A stretch of DNA of 64,000 nucleotides from Lentilitoribacter sp. Alg239-R112 (GTDB lineage: Bacteria; Pseudomonadota; Alphaproteobacteria; Rhizobiales; Rhizobiaceae). Within the stretch, counting starts at the first letter, position 1, and each line of letters opens with the position of its first letter. The translations under genes were made by a program, and so were the position numbers. The stretch covers positions 496,001 to 560,000 of the forward strand of contig NZ_LS999833.1 of NCBI RefSeq assembly GCF_900537175.1, read 5' to 3'. The notes under the pieces were generated by a model. The model was not told where the DNA came from. It saw nothing but the letters and a program-made list of their open reading frames with translations, and did not search any database. Positions 18,085 to 27,375 of this stretch are shown one piece after another.

Positions 18085-19980
18085 TTAGCGCTTCCGAATT
18101 TCTCGCATTTCCTCCATGAGGATTTCAGTACGCGGGCCGGTTACCTCACGAACGCGATCGATATAGGCTTGGTTTTCCATGGTTGGAATTTCCGGATCAT
18201 AAGCATCTGCAACATCCAGCATTCCCTGCCGATCCATTTCATTAAACGCCTGCAACATATCTTGAGCATTTTCCGAGCTTACACCCAATGCTTCAAAGGC
18301 AGATTTCCCCATGCGTAGCGATGCGTCATAAGTCTCGCGAATTATATCGCGACACCCTGCAAACCAAAGATCATAAACATGATTCCGATCTATAGCCCGT
18401 GCCAAAACATGAACATGGGGATGGGTGTTGGTTATATAGCGCACCATCTCGGTGATCTTTTCTTTATCATCAATCGCGATAACCAGTAATTTTGCCTCAT
18501 CAATGCCGGCTGCATGTAGCATATCGGGGCGAGTAGCATCACCATAATATGTTTTAATGCCAAAGACCTTAAGCATATCAATTTGCTTTGCGCTAAAATC
18601 GATCACCGTTGTTTCCTCGCCTGCAGCGCGTAACATACGACCCACAAGTCCGCCCACACGACCACAACCGGCTATAATAATATGATTTTTCTCATCAATT
18701 GTATCGTGCTCACGATCTAAGCTCTGCACATAACGTGGTGAGATGACTTTATCATAAAGAATGAAAAGTAGTGGTGTAAGAAGCATGGAAAGCGCGACAA
18801 CCAACAGCAATTGATCAGCGATGGCTTTTGGAATAACGGCACTTGCTACTGTGAAAGACAGGAGAACGAAACCAAATTCACCAGCTTGTGCAAGCCCCAG
18901 CCCAAAGAGCCACTTGTCTGCACCTTGTAGTTTAAAAATATATGCCAGCACCAAAAGCACGATGACTTTTAACGCGATCAAACCAAGAGTGAGTGCGATG
19001 ATCATTGTGAGGTTTTCTGACAAGAGTGCAAAGTTAATCCCTGCCCCGACAGTCATAAAAAACAAGCCCAAAAGCAGACCTTTGAACGGATCAATGTCGG
19101 ATTCAAGTTCATGGCGATATTCACTATTGGCAAGCACAACGCCTGCTAGGAACGTGCCTAAAGCGGGCGACAGACCAACAAGTGACATCAAAAGCGCAAT
19201 ACCAACAACCATCATCAATGCTGTCGCAACAAAAAGTTCGCGAAGTTTTGCATGTGCCACGAAACGAAAAATCGGACGTGTTAGAAAACTACCACCCAAA
19301 ATCACAGCAAGTATTGCCCCCAACGTCACGAGCGTTGTTTGCCAACCATTGAGACCATCAACAAGGCTCATTGAACTACCGTGACCCTCATCAGCTCCAT
19401 GGTCAGCGGCACCCTCTACACCATGCGCTGCGGTATCCGCAGCCATATTCAACGCGTCCATTAACTCAGGCAAAGCCAAAAGCGGAATGAATGCAAGCAT
19501 AGGGATAACGGCAATATCCTGAAACAACAGTACCGAGAAACTTGACTGCCCTCCATCGCTTTTCATCAGACCTTTCTCATTCAGCGTTTGCAATACGATA
19601 GCCGTTGAGGACAGCGCCAAGACCATGCCAATTGCCAATGCAACAGTCCAAGACTGGCCAAGCAGCATTGCAATTCCCATGACGGACAATGTAGTGAGAG
19701 CCACCTGTCCTCCACCAAGGCCAAGCAATTTGCCGCGCATTTCCCATAGTAATTTTGGCTCTAATTCAAGCCCAACGAGAAATAGCATCATCACAACACC
19801 AAACTCGGCAAAATGTTGAATGGAAATCACATCTACATGCAAAAATGCCAATACAGGACTAATCAAAATACCAGCAATCAAAAAACCGAGAACCGACCCC
19901 AACCCAAGCCGAGACGCTATCGGCACAGAAATCACACCAGCGATAAGAAAGATAAAGGCAAGAAGAAGGAAATCAGTCAT
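18085..19980 (-). CDS. CPA2-family cation:proton antiporter, KefB/KefC-like
   Basis: A 631-residue protein. Residues ~1-380 form the 12-13-helix Na+/H+ exchanger domain, with SSTAIVLQTL and FQDIAVIPML near the ion-binding helices. An RCK/TrkA-N domain follows from ~405 (IIIAGCGRVGG...). The linker between helices around residues 180-205 is unusually rich in His and Asp (AAHGVEGAADHGADEGHG). The family exports K+ or Na+ in exchange for H+. No KefF/KefG partner is adjacent. Convergent with the cupin gene. Confidence 0.93.
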   Translation of the reverse strand: MTDFLLLAFIFLIAGVISVPIASRLGLGSVLGFLIAGILISPVLAFLHVDVISIQHFAEFGVVMMLFLVGLELEPKLLWEMRGKLLGLGGGQVALTTLSVMGIAMLLGQSWTVALAIGMVLALSSTAIVLQTLNEKGLMKSDGGQSSFSVLLFQDIAVIPMLAFIPLLALPELMDALNMAADTAAHGVEGAADHGADEGHGSSMSLVDGLNGWQTTLVTLGAILAVILGGSFLTRPIFRFVAHAKLRELFVATALMMVVGIALLMSLVGLSPALGTFLAGVVLANSEYRHELESDIDPFKGLLLGLFFMTVGAGINFALLSENLTMIIALTLGLIALKVIVLLVLAYIFKLQGADKWLFGLGLAQAGEFGFVLLSFTVASAVIPKAIADQLLLVVALSMLLTPLLFILYDKVISPRYVQSLDREHDTIDEKNHIIIAGCGRVGGLVGRMLRAAGEETTVIDFSAKQIDMLKVFGIKTYYGDATRPDMLHAAGIDEAKLLVIAIDDKEKITEMVRYITNTHPHVHVLARAIDRNHVYDLWFAGCRDIIRETYDASLRMGKSAFEALGVSSENAQDMLQAFNEMDRQGMLDVADAYDPEIPTMENQAYIDRVREVTGPRTEILMEEMREIRKR

Positions 19981-20175
19981 GAAGGCTGGCCTATGGTAAA
20001 TTTGTTTCTATATTCAAACAAATAGCAAGCTCTGGCCATCTGCGCAAACTCTGGCTGTTGAAACAATCAAAGATAACAATAAGCTGAGTGTATAGTGGAT
20101 GTAAAAGCAATCATAAAATTGATAATATTCATGTGGATCGATAGCTTGGAAATCGTAGAAGATGTATCTTCATGA

Positions 20176-20205
20176 ACAAAACCCCAGAGACAAATCTCCG
20201 GGGTT
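20176..20205 (-). terminator. Terminator of the WYL-regulator/VOC operon
   Basis: AACCCC (20180-20185) and GGGGTT (20200-20205) extend through GAGA/TCTC. On the minus strand the hairpin is followed by TTTTGTT. Confidence 0.75.
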
Positions 20206-20231
20206 CCAACCGTTTTCATTTATCCTATCAA

Positions 20232-20615
20232 TTACATCTTTGCTGGCGTCGCAACGCGAATGCGGTGGCCATCTGCATCTACTGCCACAAAGGTTCGGCC
20301 AAATGGCATGTCCATTGGTGCTTGAAGAATTGTTACACCATGAGCCAGCCACTCTTTATGGGTGTTTTCCAATGTTGCGTCATCATCGACATTTAGTGAA
20401 ATTTCGCTCGAGCCACCTTTTTCTGAACCATCATTCAAAGTCGGCGGTACAACTGTTGTCAGCTCCCAGAGACCCAGCATGACATTTTCTATAAGAGGCA
20501 ACATTGCAAACCCTTCCGACTGATCTACAATTGGTTTGCCAAGCAACTTGGCATAAAATTCGGCGCTTTTAATCGGGTCTTTCACGTATAAAAGTACAAA
20601 GTTGAATTCTGGCAT
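20232..20615 (-). CDS. VOC-family (glyoxalase/dioxygenase fold) protein
   Basis: A 127-residue protein with two beta-alpha-beta-beta-beta modules: FNFVLLYVKDPIKSAEFYAK at the start and MDMPFGRTFVAVDADGHRI near the end. The start at 20615 is set by GGAG just upstream; a 21-residue longer ORF exists but lacks support. VOC proteins include lyases, isomerases and resistance proteins that bind bleomycin-like compounds; the reaction is not predictable. It lies directly downstream of the WYL regulator and is probably under its control. Confidence 0.88.
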   Translation of the reverse strand: MPEFNFVLLYVKDPIKSAEFYAKLLGKPIVDQSEGFAMLPLIENVMLGLWELTTVVPPTLNDGSEKGGSSEISLNVDDDATLENTHKEWLAHGVTILQAPMDMPFGRTFVAVDADGHRIRVATPAKM

Positions 20616-20708
20616 TCTTCTATCTCCATTTAGTATCAAATTAAATTCTGGAGATGATTTACCGCTATGTACTGTCAATTTATGTCAGCATTAGACAAAA
20701 CATGATAA

Positions 20709-21404
20709 CTATTCTTCTAACCCTTCCTGCATGCGCCATTGTTTCACCAAAACAGGCTTGCGCGGGTAATATCGTTTGCCCGTATCCTCAAGTGAACTGA
20801 CCCTATCAGTGCGAAAATGCCGGTAAGCCTTGCGCGCCTCGCACCAAGCGACAATAACGCGCGAATGCTCGAAATAAGTTAGCATAATGGGCCAAATGAC
20901 ACGCGATGATACATTGTCATAAGCATCGGTATAGTTGATCTGCATGATGTGCTCATTACGAATAGCTTTGCGGATAACTTCCATATGCTCAGAATTTTCA
21001 ACCCGCATCGCATCGGCAAAACTAGGACCAATAACCAAATCATTCGTTTCAGCGCGTTCTTTCAGATCATCAGGCAGAACTGCTGTTACTTTAGCCAACG
21101 CATTGCGCGCCGCTTTTGCAAGCGGCATATCCGCTCGGTCAGACACCCATCGCGAGCCGAGAACCAGGGCTGAAATTTCATCTTCTGAAAACATGAGGGG
21201 CGGCAACATAAAACCTGGTGCCAATATATAGCCCATGCCCGCCTCCCCCTCAATATTAGCTCCATGGGAACGAAGCGTGGCAATATCGCGATAAAGTGTA
21301 CGTAAGGAGATATTCATCTCTTCAGCAAGCGTTGATCCGCTCACCGGGAGGCGATGCTGGCGCAAAACCTGCAAAAGATCCAATAATCGTTGTGATCGCG
21401 ACAT
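20709..21404 (-). CDS. YafY-type HTH/WYL transcriptional regulator
   Basis: A 231-residue protein. An N-terminal DeoR-like winged helix (SGSTLAEEMNISLRTLYRDI, ~18-37) is followed by a WYL domain (~135-205), which in this family senses ligands. The pair with a VOC protein 93 bases downstream recurs in Alphaproteobacteria as far as I recall. The inducer is unknown. Confidence 0.92.
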   Translation of the reverse strand: MSRSQRLLDLLQVLRQHRLPVSGSTLAEEMNISLRTLYRDIATLRSHGANIEGEAGMGYILAPGFMLPPLMFSEDEISALVLGSRWVSDRADMPLAKAARNALAKVTAVLPDDLKERAETNDLVIGPSFADAMRVENSEHMEVIRKAIRNEHIMQINYTDAYDNVSSRVIWPIMLTYFEHSRVIVAWCEARKAYRHFRTDRVSSLEDTGKRYYPRKPVLVKQWRMQEGLEE

Positions 21405-21483
21405 GGCAGATACTCAAAGTAAAATCTACCAGACCTTACCATAACCAGCCCAAATTATTCCAGCGCCTATCATTCAGCTTAAA

Positions 21484-22017
21484 CTAAACTTTCGTAATTC
21501 CGTATGGAATCTTGAGCCAAATCCGCTCATGGAAAAAATAGAGAAATAACTTGGTGATCACTTCAAAACCACCAATTGAGATAGCTGTAAGAATATTTCC
21601 GGTAAAGAACCAAGCCAGTAACATTGTATCAAGCGATGCTAGTATGCGCCACGTTGCGGTTTTAACCGTAGATCTGGCAAAGCTCTCCGGTTTGGCACCG
21701 GCGGCAACTGATAAGCCCCAATTTACGCGCGTCCAGAGTTGCTCATGCACCGTGTAAATCACCAGTTTGGTAAACACTTCTGCAACAGCAATGTAGCCCG
21801 CAGTTTGTGCAATGTTTCCACCATCTTCACTGAAGTTAAGTCCAAATAATGGGCCCAAAAATGCTATGATGACAAAGGATAGTAAAAATGTGTCCAGCGT
21901 GCCAACCACGCGCCAAGATACAGCCTTTATCATAGAACGCCTTACACTTTCACGTCCTCCTCCAGAGCCAGTTCCAGATGCAGAAGATGTGTCAGCGTCA
22001 TTTATAACTTCGGACAT
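21484..22017 (-). CDS. Tandem DUF2061 membrane protein
   Basis: A 177-residue protein with a Ser/Gly-rich cytoplasmic N-terminus (1-24) followed by two copies of the DUF2061 module. Copy 1 (~28-95) begins RSMIKAVSWRVVGTLDTFL and ends KLVIYTVHEQLWTRVNWG. Copy 2 (~114-175) begins RSTVKTATWRILASLDTML and ends KLFLYFFHERIWLKIPYG. Each copy has two membrane helices and a conserved HE(Q/R)(L/I)W. The function is unknown. It lies 12 bases downstream of the CysH-like gene and is surely cotranscribed with it. Confidence 0.85.
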   Translation of the reverse strand: MSEVINDADTSSASGTGSGGGRESVRRSMIKAVSWRVVGTLDTFLLSFVIIAFLGPLFGLNFSEDGGNIAQTAGYIAVAEVFTKLVIYTVHEQLWTRVNWGLSVAAGAKPESFARSTVKTATWRILASLDTMLLAWFFTGNILTAISIGGFEVITKLFLYFFHERIWLKIPYGITKV

Positions 22018-22029
22018 TTGTATCTTTCG

Positions 22030-22584
22030 TTAGTTTGCAGAAGCAGCAGTTTGCATACTCGTGGTTTTACCACGCGTTAAATGCAATGGCACATTCTTAT
22101 TCTCTTTATCTAATGCTAAGATGTCCAGTGGATAATTAACCGGTATTTCATGCTCCAAAATTGCGCCGATTATTTGTTCACTACTCCAATCAGCAAGAGG
22201 ATTAAAAATAAACTGTTCATTTTTGTGATCCCACTTCACAAATTCAGCACCATCATCTAGATGACCGGAATAAGCAATAACAGCGTCAAAAGCTGGTAAT
22301 ACACCGTCCAAATTCGGTGGTGTCTTTATCTTCACTCCATAACGATCGAGTGTAACATCCATCAGAGATTCTTGCTCCTGAGTTACATTACCTTCCAAAC
22401 CGAAAGCAATCTCCGCAATTTTTTCGCGCTTGGTCAGAACCCAGGTCAAAAGCTGATCTGGAACCTGCAAACCCGAAACAAGTACGACACGGTTAAACCG
22501 TTCTTTTATATAAATAATTCTATCTTCAAACTCCAAATTCTGAAGTGTTTTTGAAAAAACTTTAGCACTTTGGTGACCGTTCAT
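22030..22584 (-). CDS. CysH-like (PAPS/APS reductase fold) protein without active-site cysteines
   Basis: A 184-residue protein that follows the order of the CysH family. RVVLVSGLQVPDQLLTWVL aligns with the SFG/EDxVLLDLL region. EIAFGLEGNVTQEQESLMDV is where the LDTGxLFxET strand should be. NPLADWSSEQIIGAILEHE matches the C-terminal NPLADWTxxDVWxYIxxxxIPYN motif well. True reductases carry CC...CxxC and a catalytic Cys in the tail; this protein has no cysteine and is ~50 residues shorter. It is therefore likely a non-catalytic or re-purposed member. AAGGAG precedes the ATG. Operon with the DUF2061 gene. Confidence 0.7.
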   Translation of the reverse strand: MNGHQSAKVFSKTLQNLEFEDRIIYIKERFNRVVLVSGLQVPDQLLTWVLTKREKIAEIAFGLEGNVTQEQESLMDVTLDRYGVKIKTPPNLDGVLPAFDAVIAYSGHLDDGAEFVKWDHKNEQFIFNPLADWSSEQIIGAILEHEIPVNYPLDILALDKENKNVPLHLTRGKTTSMQTAASAN

Positions 22585-22726
22585 TTTAGTCTCCTTAATT
22601 TAATTTACCCTATAATTGTTAAATATTGAGACTTTTAAAAGAAACAATTTTCTAAGTTATATCGATTGTTTAGATAATATGTTCCGCTCGATATGGAGGC
22701 GAAAGAAACAGGGCGAAAAATTTCAT

Positions 22727-22772
22727 TTGACATATAGTTCGACATCAAACTATATAGTTTAACATCGAACTA
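22727..22772 (+). promoter_or_regulatory. Promoter with nested 38-bp palindromic operator
   Basis: TTGACA (22727-22732) and TATATA (22751-22756) are 18 bases apart. AAACTATATAGTTT (22747-22760) is a perfect palindrome covering the -10. Outer arms TAGTTCGA (22735-22742) and TCGAACTA (22765-22772) share exactly the same centre (22753.5). Two concentric dyads over a promoter, with a MarR gene in the operon, point to autoregulation. Confidence 0.75.
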
Positions 22773-22784
22773 ATGGAGATGAAT

Positions 22785-23930
22785 ATGAAACGACGTAAAT
22801 TTTTAGCAATTGCAGGTGGCGGCATTATTTTAGCTGCTGGCGCAAGCATCGGAACAATTGCAAGCAGGTTTCCGCACAAAGCTCTGGAACCATGGTCAAA
22901 AGCTGGATCGGGTTACACAGAACCAAGAATGCGTGCATTATCCTATGCAATTTTGGCACCGAACCCACATAACCAACAGCCATGGATGGTTGACTTGAGC
23001 AAGGCTGATCAGATTACGCTTAAAATTGATACAGATCGCCTTCTACCTCATACCGATCCATATAGTCGGCAAATCACGATCGGTCAGGGATGCTTTTTGG
23101 AAATTTTACGCATGGCAGCAGCCGAAGATGGACACAGAGTAGATTTCAATCTCTTTCCTGAAGGATCAGATAATACCAATCTTGATGATAGGCCAGTTGC
23201 GATTATAAGCTTTACCAAGGACCCATCCGTCTCGCCAGATCCATTATTTGCCCACGTATTTGACCGACGTTCAACGAAAGACCCTTTTGACACCACAAAA
23301 GAAGTTGCCACCTCTGCGCTTGAACGTATTGCCAGCTCTGTCCAAAACAATTCACAAGTCAGCACAAATAACGAACCTTCACACGTGCAAAAACTGCGTG
23401 AATTTTCGCACACAGCAATGGCAGTAGAGATCGATACACCACGCACATATAAAGAGAGTGTGGATCTATTTCGTATCGGCAAAGCCGAAATTGAAGCAAA
23501 CCCAGACGGAATTGATTTTTCAGGTCCGTTTTTTGAACTTGCCCACACCACCGGATTCATGACGAGAGAAGGCGTACTGGACAGGTCCTCGACACAATTT
23601 TCAGAAGGGCTCAAAGCAGTCTATTCAACGACCGACACCGCCATGGCGCACTTATGGCAAATCACACAAGGCAACACGCGCGAAGATCAGATCAATGCTG
23701 GTCGGGACTGGGTGCGCCTAAATCTTGCTGTTACGGCTGAGGGGCTTGCCATCCAGCCATTGAGCCAAGCATTGCAAGAATACCCGGAAATGGAAGCCCA
23801 TTATAAGCAAGTTCATAAAGATCTTGCCCCGAACGGTGGCACTATACAAATGCTCGCAAGATTGGGCTATGCTAAACGAGTCGAGCAAAGCCCGCGTTGG
23901 CCATTGGAGGCAAAAATCATTGAGGCTTAA
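22785..23930 (+). CDS. Tat-exported nitroreductase-like (Acg-type FMN-binding) protein
   Basis: A ~381-residue protein beginning MKRRKFLAIAGGGIILAAG, a twin-arginine-type signal. The body has two nitroreductase-like halves: YAILAPNPHNQQPWMVDL near residue 50 matches the flavin phosphate-binding start of Acg-type proteins, and later segments contain RRSTKDPFD. The start at 22785 is chosen because GGAG at 22775-22778 is correctly spaced from it; the ATGs at 22773 and 22779 overlap that site. The family binds FMN; substrate unknown. Its promoter carries a palindromic operator, and the MarR gene follows directly. Confidence 0.8.
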   Translation: MKRRKFLAIAGGGIILAAGASIGTIASRFPHKALEPWSKAGSGYTEPRMRALSYAILAPNPHNQQPWMVDLSKADQITLKIDTDRLLPHTDPYSRQITIGQGCFLEILRMAAAEDGHRVDFNLFPEGSDNTNLDDRPVAIISFTKDPSVSPDPLFAHVFDRRSTKDPFDTTKEVATSALERIASSVQNNSQVSTNNEPSHVQKLREFSHTAMAVEIDTPRTYKESVDLFRIGKAEIEANPDGIDFSGPFFELAHTTGFMTREGVLDRSSTQFSEGLKAVYSTTDTAMAHLWQITQGNTREDQINAGRDWVRLNLAVTAEGLAIQPLSQALQEYPEMEAHYKQVHKDLAPNGGTIQMLARLGYAKRVEQSPRWPLEAKIIEA

Positions 23931-23932
23931 AT

Positions 23933-24379
23933 TTGGACGAGAAAAATAAACTTATCTTTCAGTTTTTCACAGAAGTTGGAATCATAAATCAGCTTGCAAC
24001 GGCCATTTTTCAAAAAAAAATGCCGGAAGGTCTGCATGTTTCACACTTCTCCGTGCTCAATCACCTCGTCCGCGTCCACGACGGGGTGACGCCACTTAGA
24101 ATTGCCAATGCTTTTCAAGTGACAAAAGGCACCATGACAAACACACTTTCGGTTCTCTCCAAACGTAACTATATTCGTATTGAACCGCATGAAACTGACG
24201 GCCGTAGCAAAGTTGTTTTCATTACTGATGAAGGTCGCGCATTCCAGCAGAAAGCAATTTCAAAACTGTTTCCCGCAATCGCAGAATTTGATAGTAAACT
24301 TGACTGGGAACGGGTCATTGAGATTGTACCGGAACTTGAAAGAATCCGAAAAGTGCTGGATGACAATCGAGATATTTAG
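23933..24379 (+). CDS. MarR-family transcriptional regulator
   Basis: A 148-residue winged-helix protein. Helix-turn-helix at ~60-85 (TPLRIANAFQVTKGTMTNTL), wing around EPHETDGRSKVVFITDEG. TTG start two bases after the stop of the nitroreductase-like gene, so the two are cotranscribed. It most likely represses this operon through the palindrome at 22735-22772 (inference). Confidence 0.9.
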   Translation: MDEKNKLIFQFFTEVGIINQLATAIFQKKMPEGLHVSHFSVLNHLVRVHDGVTPLRIANAFQVTKGTMTNTLSVLSKRNYIRIEPHETDGRSKVVFITDEGRAFQQKAISKLFPAIAEFDSKLDWERVIEIVPELERIRKVLDDNRDI

Positions 24380-24415
24380 AAAGCCAATAACAGACAGGTT
24401 AATTCGCCTTATTAA

Positions 24416-24492
24416 TGGTCGGGACGGCAGGATTTGAACCTGCGACCCCTAAGCCCCCAGCTTAGTGCGCTACCAGACTGCGCTACGCCCCG
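24416..24492 (-). tRNA. tRNA-Pro (anticodon GGG)
   Basis: A 77-base cloverleaf on the minus strand. Acceptor arms are CGGGGCG and CGTCCCG, the anticodon stem is CTAAG/CTTAG around the loop CTGGGGG giving anticodon GGG, and the T-arm contains GGTTCAAATCC. The CCA end is encoded. In related genomes this tRNA sits downstream of the merR gene of the plsX-fabH-ihfA cluster, as here. Confidence 0.95.
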
Positions 24493-24611
24493 ACTGGTTA
24501 GAACCCGTAATTTATAAGGCTTTTGAGTGCAAGTTATTTCTGAGAAAACCAACAAAAATGGGAAAATGATTGTCGTAAATATCAAGCCCAAAGCAACTCC
24601 GATGTTATAGG

Positions 24612-25061
24612 CTATCGTAACTCAGCTTGCATTTCACCCGTGGCTTGGTTGAGCGTAAACCTCACAGTTCGATCAACAAAACTACTTGCATCCGATGAAG
24701 GGGTCTGAACATCCATTGTAAAAATCAGACCAACCGCTGGATCATAATCTGCATTCAGCGAAGCAAAATCCAACCCGGAAAAGCCCAAACCGGCTGACAT
24801 ACTTACGGTTTTGCATTGTCGCGAACCTACCTCATCATAGGGTGGGGACAGTACCAGCACATGAAAAGCCGCTAAAGCTGGTTCAATTGTATCCAGAACA
24901 GCAACCCGCACATCGCCATTGGCAAATGTGCGTGTATTCTGCTCCCAAGGCTCGACCAGGCTAGCTGCACTGGAAACCCAATCACAAGGTTCTATGCTTT
25001 GTGATTTTGCGTAATTCATAGAAGCGGCCAGCATAGTTGCTACTAGTATCGACGTTTTCAT
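24612..25061 (-). CDS. Hypothetical exported protein
   Basis: A 149-residue protein with a Sec signal peptide (MKTSILVATMLAASMNYAKS, cleavage near residue 20-22) and two cysteines in the mature part (C27 and one near residue 83) that could form a disulfide. No family is recognised. It lies between merR and tRNA-Pro on the same strand. Confidence 0.6.
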   Translation of the reverse strand: MKTSILVATMLAASMNYAKSQSIEPCDWVSSAASLVEPWEQNTRTFANGDVRVAVLDTIEPALAAFHVLVLSPPYDEVGSRQCKTVSMSAGLGFSGLDFASLNADYDPAVGLIFTMDVQTPSSDASSFVDRTVRFTLNQATGEMQAELR

Positions 25062-25183
25062 GAGCGCCTCCGGAAATATTTCAGATACATTGTTTGATAT
25101 GTCGCTATATCAGGCGGTGATTAATTCCAGTCTTTCCAAAATACTATTGCATCACCTGAGAAAAAGTTCATTCAACGTATGTG

Positions 25184-25762
25184 CTAACGGGTTTGATCCA
25201 GCAATCTCTTACATTCCAGCAGATCATAAAGAGCTTCTTGCAACAGCGCCCTATCCTCTTCATGCAATGCAGCGTTTTTTCCGTCAGTTTGCCGAACAAC
25301 AGCGACGTCACCATTATCTGCATTTTTACGCGGGAAAAAACGGCGAGACACAGGCAGCTTCGCCTGTCCTAGAACTTTGCCAACCTCTTCCGCTCCTGCA
25401 AGCGCCATAGCTGGTTGGGATTCTTGTTCTTTAGCTGCAAGAATAGCTTCAACAGTCTGGGTATCACCAGCACCAATGGCTATGACATATTTGTTACCAT
25501 TTTGTTTTAAGAGCTTTTGAACGCCCTTAATTGTGTAACCCTGATCATACAGAAGGTGTCTAATCCCCTGCAATAGATCAAAATCATCTGGTCGATAATA
25601 ACGCCGCCCACCGGCGCGCTTCATAGGCTTGATTTGCGAAAAACGCGTTTCCCAGAAACGTAATACGTGCTGAGGCAGATTTAACTCCTCTGCCACTTCC
25701 GAAATGGTGCGGAAGGCATCTGGACTTTTATCCAACACAAACTCTCCCAAGTTTTGAGACAC
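25184..25762 (-). CDS. MerR-family transcriptional regulator
   Basis: A 192-residue protein. The N-terminal winged helix is [19 protein letters not shown] (~20-38) followed by [14 protein letters not shown], typical of MerR. The C-terminal ~100 residues have no metal-binding cysteines, so it is not a metal sensor. The gene is a fixed neighbour of ihfA in Hyphomicrobiales; its targets are unknown. A divergent 116-codon ORF over it is a shadow. Confidence 0.92.
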   Translation of the reverse strand: MSQNLGEFVLDKSPDAFRTISEVAEELNLPQHVLRFWETRFSQIKPMKRAGGRRYYRPDDFDLLQGIRHLLYDQGYTIKGVQKLLKQNGNKYVIAIGAGDTQTVEAILAAKEQESQPAMALAGAEEVGKVLGQAKLPVSRRFFPRKNADNGDVAVVRQTDGKNAALHEEDRALLQEALYDLLECKRLLDQTR

Positions 25763-25913
25763 CGATCATCAACAGCAACTTATTGATTGCTTCAGATAGT
25801 GTGATTGTACCCCCGTACTCAAAATCACGAATCTTATTTTTTTAACCGTAATTTTGCTGACGGTAACTTAATGACAAGCTTCCGTCCAGATCTCTTTGCC
25901 AGATGAAACTGAC

Positions 25914-26240
25914 CTAAGCCTTACGTTTTTGATGCGCTTTAAGAACGCGCTGTTTCAAAACATTCGAAGCCTTAAATGAAACAACTTTTCTGGGTGTAAT
26001 TGGAACTTCCTCACCCGTTTTCGGATTACGACCTATGCGTTCAGTTTTATCCCGAGCCTGAAAAGTCGCAAACGAAGACATCTTCACGGTTTCGCCGCGA
26101 GTAATAGAATCGCATATCTCATCTATAATCATTTCAACGAGATCTGATGATTCTGTCCTCGATAGCCCAACACGGCGAAAAACTGCTTCTCCAAGATCTG
26201 CACGCGTTACCGTTTTACCGCCCATATTTCCGCCATCCAT
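25914..26240 (-). CDS. ihfA: Integration host factor subunit alpha
   Basis: A 108-residue DNA-bending protein of the HU/IHF family. [13 protein letters not shown] at the start, the beta-arm region around [14 protein letters not shown] with the intercalating proline, and [13 protein letters not shown] at the end. It works as a heterodimer with IhfB, which is not in this window. A second in-frame ATG five codons in is also possible. Confidence 0.95.
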   Translation of the reverse strand: MDGGNMGGKTVTRADLGEAVFRRVGLSRTESSDLVEMIIDEICDSITRGETVKMSSFATFQARDKTERIGRNPKTGEEVPITPRKVVSFKASNVLKQRVLKAHQKRKA

Positions 26241-26400
26241 GTCTAAAAGTAATCTAATATCGTAGAATTTAGGTCTTTTTACCTATAAACGTCAAGTATT
26301 TGTACCACTTTATCACTTTTGGTATAAATCTTCTCAATTTTGAATATTATTAGAAGAATATATCAATACTATGATTTTTTAATGGCAAGTTTGTTATTTT

Positions 26401-27372
26401 TTACCATCGCAAAAATACAGATCCCCAAGTAAATCCTCCGCCCATAGCTTCAAGCAATATCATTTGCCCTTTTTCAAGGCGCCCTGATTCTGCTGCTTGT
26501 GACAATGCTATCGGAATTGAGCCAGCAGATGTGTTGCCGGTTTGATCAACATTGATGACTACTTTTTCAGGTGGAATATTTAATTTCTTTGCAGATGCAT
26601 CGATAATTCGTTTGTTTGCCTGATGCGGAATGAACCAGTCAACGTCTTCAGCCGTCATCGATGTTGCTTCAAAAGCATCTTCAATCACATCCGTAATCAT
26701 TCCGACCGCGTGCTTAAAAACATCACGACCTTGCATCCGAAGATGCCCAACAGTTTGCGTGCTCGACGGGCCACCATCAACATAAAGCTTTTCCTTGTGG
26801 CTCCCGTCAGAACGCAAGTGGGTTGTTAAAATGCCGCGATCAGCTGTCGTGCCATCTCCTTGGTGCGCACTTAATACAACTGCGCCAGAGCCATCTCCAA
26901 ACAATACACAAGTTGTGCGATCTTCCCAATCCATCAAGCGGGACATAGTTTCCGCACCAATAACCAAAATATTCTTGGCCATACCGCTTTTGATATAGGT
27001 ATCTGCCGTTGTGAGCGCGAAAATAAATCCTGAACAGACAGCCTGCACATCAAATGCAGCACCATGGGTCATACCCAACCGGTTTTGAATATCTACCGCA
27101 GTTGCTGGAAATGTATTATCAGGTGTCGTGGTAGCTACGATAATAAAATCCAGATCGTCGGGTGTAATTCCAGCTCGATCCAATGCTTTTCGTCCTGCTT
27201 CTTCACCCAAGCTTGCTGTGGTTTCGCCCTCACCTGCTACGTAACGCTGTTTGATACCTGTACGCTGGATGATCCAAGCATCATTTGTATCAATTGTTTC
27301 TTCAAGCTCTTTATTCGTAACAATTCTTTTCGGAAACGCGTGACCAAAACCTGAGATAACGGAACGGATCAT
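26401..27372 (-). CDS. fabH: 3-oxoacyl-ACP synthase III
   Basis: A 323-residue condensing enzyme that starts fatty acid chains from acetyl-CoA and malonyl-ACP. The Cys-His-Asn triad is visible: C113 in AVCSGFIF, H250 in FIPHQANKR and N280 in QTGNTSAGS. The start is three bases after the plsX stop, so the two are one transcript. Confidence 0.97.
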   Translation of the reverse strand: MIRSVISGFGHAFPKRIVTNKELEETIDTNDAWIIQRTGIKQRYVAGEGETTASLGEEAGRKALDRAGITPDDLDFIIVATTTPDNTFPATAVDIQNRLGMTHGAAFDVQAVCSGFIFALTTADTYIKSGMAKNILVIGAETMSRLMDWEDRTTCVLFGDGSGAVVLSAHQGDGTTADRGILTTHLRSDGSHKEKLYVDGGPSSTQTVGHLRMQGRDVFKHAVGMITDVIEDAFEATSMTAEDVDWFIPHQANKRIIDASAKKLNIPPEKVVINVDQTGNTSAGSIPIALSQAAESGRLEKGQMILLEAMGGGFTWGSVFLRW

Positions 27373-27375
27373 TAT

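Noticed and set aside
18821..19384. 187-codon ORF on the plus strand over the Kef gene
   Set aside because: Antisense to a well-conserved protein, with low-complexity composition rich in Ser, Thr, Lys and Pro; a shadow.
23084..23614. 176-codon minus-strand ORF inside the nitroreductase-like gene
   Set aside because: Antisense shadow; the plus-strand gene has a signal peptide, an operator and good codon use.
25060..25410. 116-codon plus-strand ORF divergent from the exported hypothetical protein
   Set aside because: Most of it is antisense to merR and its composition is atypical.
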